The position numbers were made by a program, and so were the translations under genes. 12,897 nucleotides of DNA from Bacteroidota bacterium (GTDB lineage: Bacteria; Bacteroidota; Bacteroidia; B-17B0; Aurantibacillaceae), in assembly GCA_025359355.1 (NCBI GenBank), contig JANYGR010000077.1, forward strand, positions 1 through 12,897, given 5' to 3'. Below are positions 12,850 to 12,897 of this stretch, in pieces; positions within the stretch are counted from its first letter, which is position 1, and the number at the start of each line of letters is the position of its first letter. The notes beneath the pieces are model-generated. The model ran no database searches. It saw only the letters and a list, made by a program, of their open reading frames with translations, and was not told the origin of the DNA.

Positions 12850-12897
12850 ATGAAACTATTACAAAATAAAGTTGCCATCATTACTGGCGCATCAAGA
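12850..12897 (+). CDS. fabG: short-chain dehydrogenase, probably 3-oxoacyl-ACP reductase, N-terminal end
   Basis: Only 16 codons are inside the window: MKLLQNKVAIITGASR. This is the first beta strand and the start of the TGxxxGxG NAD(P)-binding loop of short-chain dehydrogenases. The opening 'MKLLxxKVAIITGASR' closely matches Bacteroidota FabG, which reduces 3-oxoacyl-ACP with NADPH in fatty acid synthesis. Other members of the superfamily can begin similarly, so the family is sure but the substrate is not. The sequence TATATTTA at about 12822-12829 is one base from a -7 box and could be its promoter; no good -33 element is seen. The rest of the gene continues to the right. Confidence 0.75.
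   Translation, partial: MKLLQNKVAIITGASR

Overview
The window looks like a piece of a Bacteroidota chromosome, probably Flavobacteriia or a related aerobic lineage. The evidence is AT-rich DNA, an OstA_2-type LptA-like protein, a GWxTD lipoprotein, a giant surface protein ending in a CHU_C (gliding-motility/type IX secretion) C-terminal domain, promoters of the Bacteroidota TAnnTTTG type, and almost no Shine-Dalgarno sequences. No phage, CRISPR array, rRNA or tRNA was seen. Most of the content is ordinary chromosomal housekeeping and envelope genes, with a small accessory patch at the left edge.

Left edge (1-960): the 3' end of an IS1595-family (ISXO2-like) transposase runs off the left border. 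It overlaps, tail to tail, a minus-strand gene for a small secreted protein of unknown function. Just upstream of that gene's start is a nested inverted repeat with a GTTAGGT core, which could be a mobile-element or cassette boundary. Next (960-3360) is a minus-strand group: NodB-type polysaccharide deacetylase, then a lipoprotein with a heavy-metal-associated (HMA) domain, then a GWxTD-domain lipoprotein. The HMA gene appears to have its own promoter inside the end of the deacetylase gene.

Centre (3504-8174): one plus-strand gene encodes a 1556-residue secreted protein. It has an N-terminal beta-sandwich region, an Ig-like region, a PKD domain, at least eleven Ig/PKD-like repeats of two kinds, and a type IX secretion sorting domain. 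Its repeat array is almost free of charged residues, with one run of 323 residues lacking K, R, D, E and H. A strong bidirectional terminator separates it from a convergent small conserved gene (8253-8537).

Right part (8729-12897): an rlmD-like rRNA m5U methyltransferase is on the minus strand, with a near-consensus promoter so close to the ATG that the mRNA is probably leaderless. On the plus strand follow an LptA/OstA-like outer-membrane biogenesis protein, a small orphan protein weakly reminiscent of WapI-type immunity proteins, and the first 16 codons of a short-chain dehydrogenase, most likely fabG. Two diverged copies of a roughly 147-bp intergenic repeat lie in the two longest gene-free stretches, and a perfect 18-bp palindrome sits beside the first copy.

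The genes do not form one pathway. The common theme is the cell envelope and surface: sugar deacetylation, lipoproteins, a type IX-secreted adhesin-like protein and LPS transport. I found no clearly new multi-gene system. The best leads are the charge-free repeat protein, the dispersed intergenic repeat and the structured junction next to the transposase.
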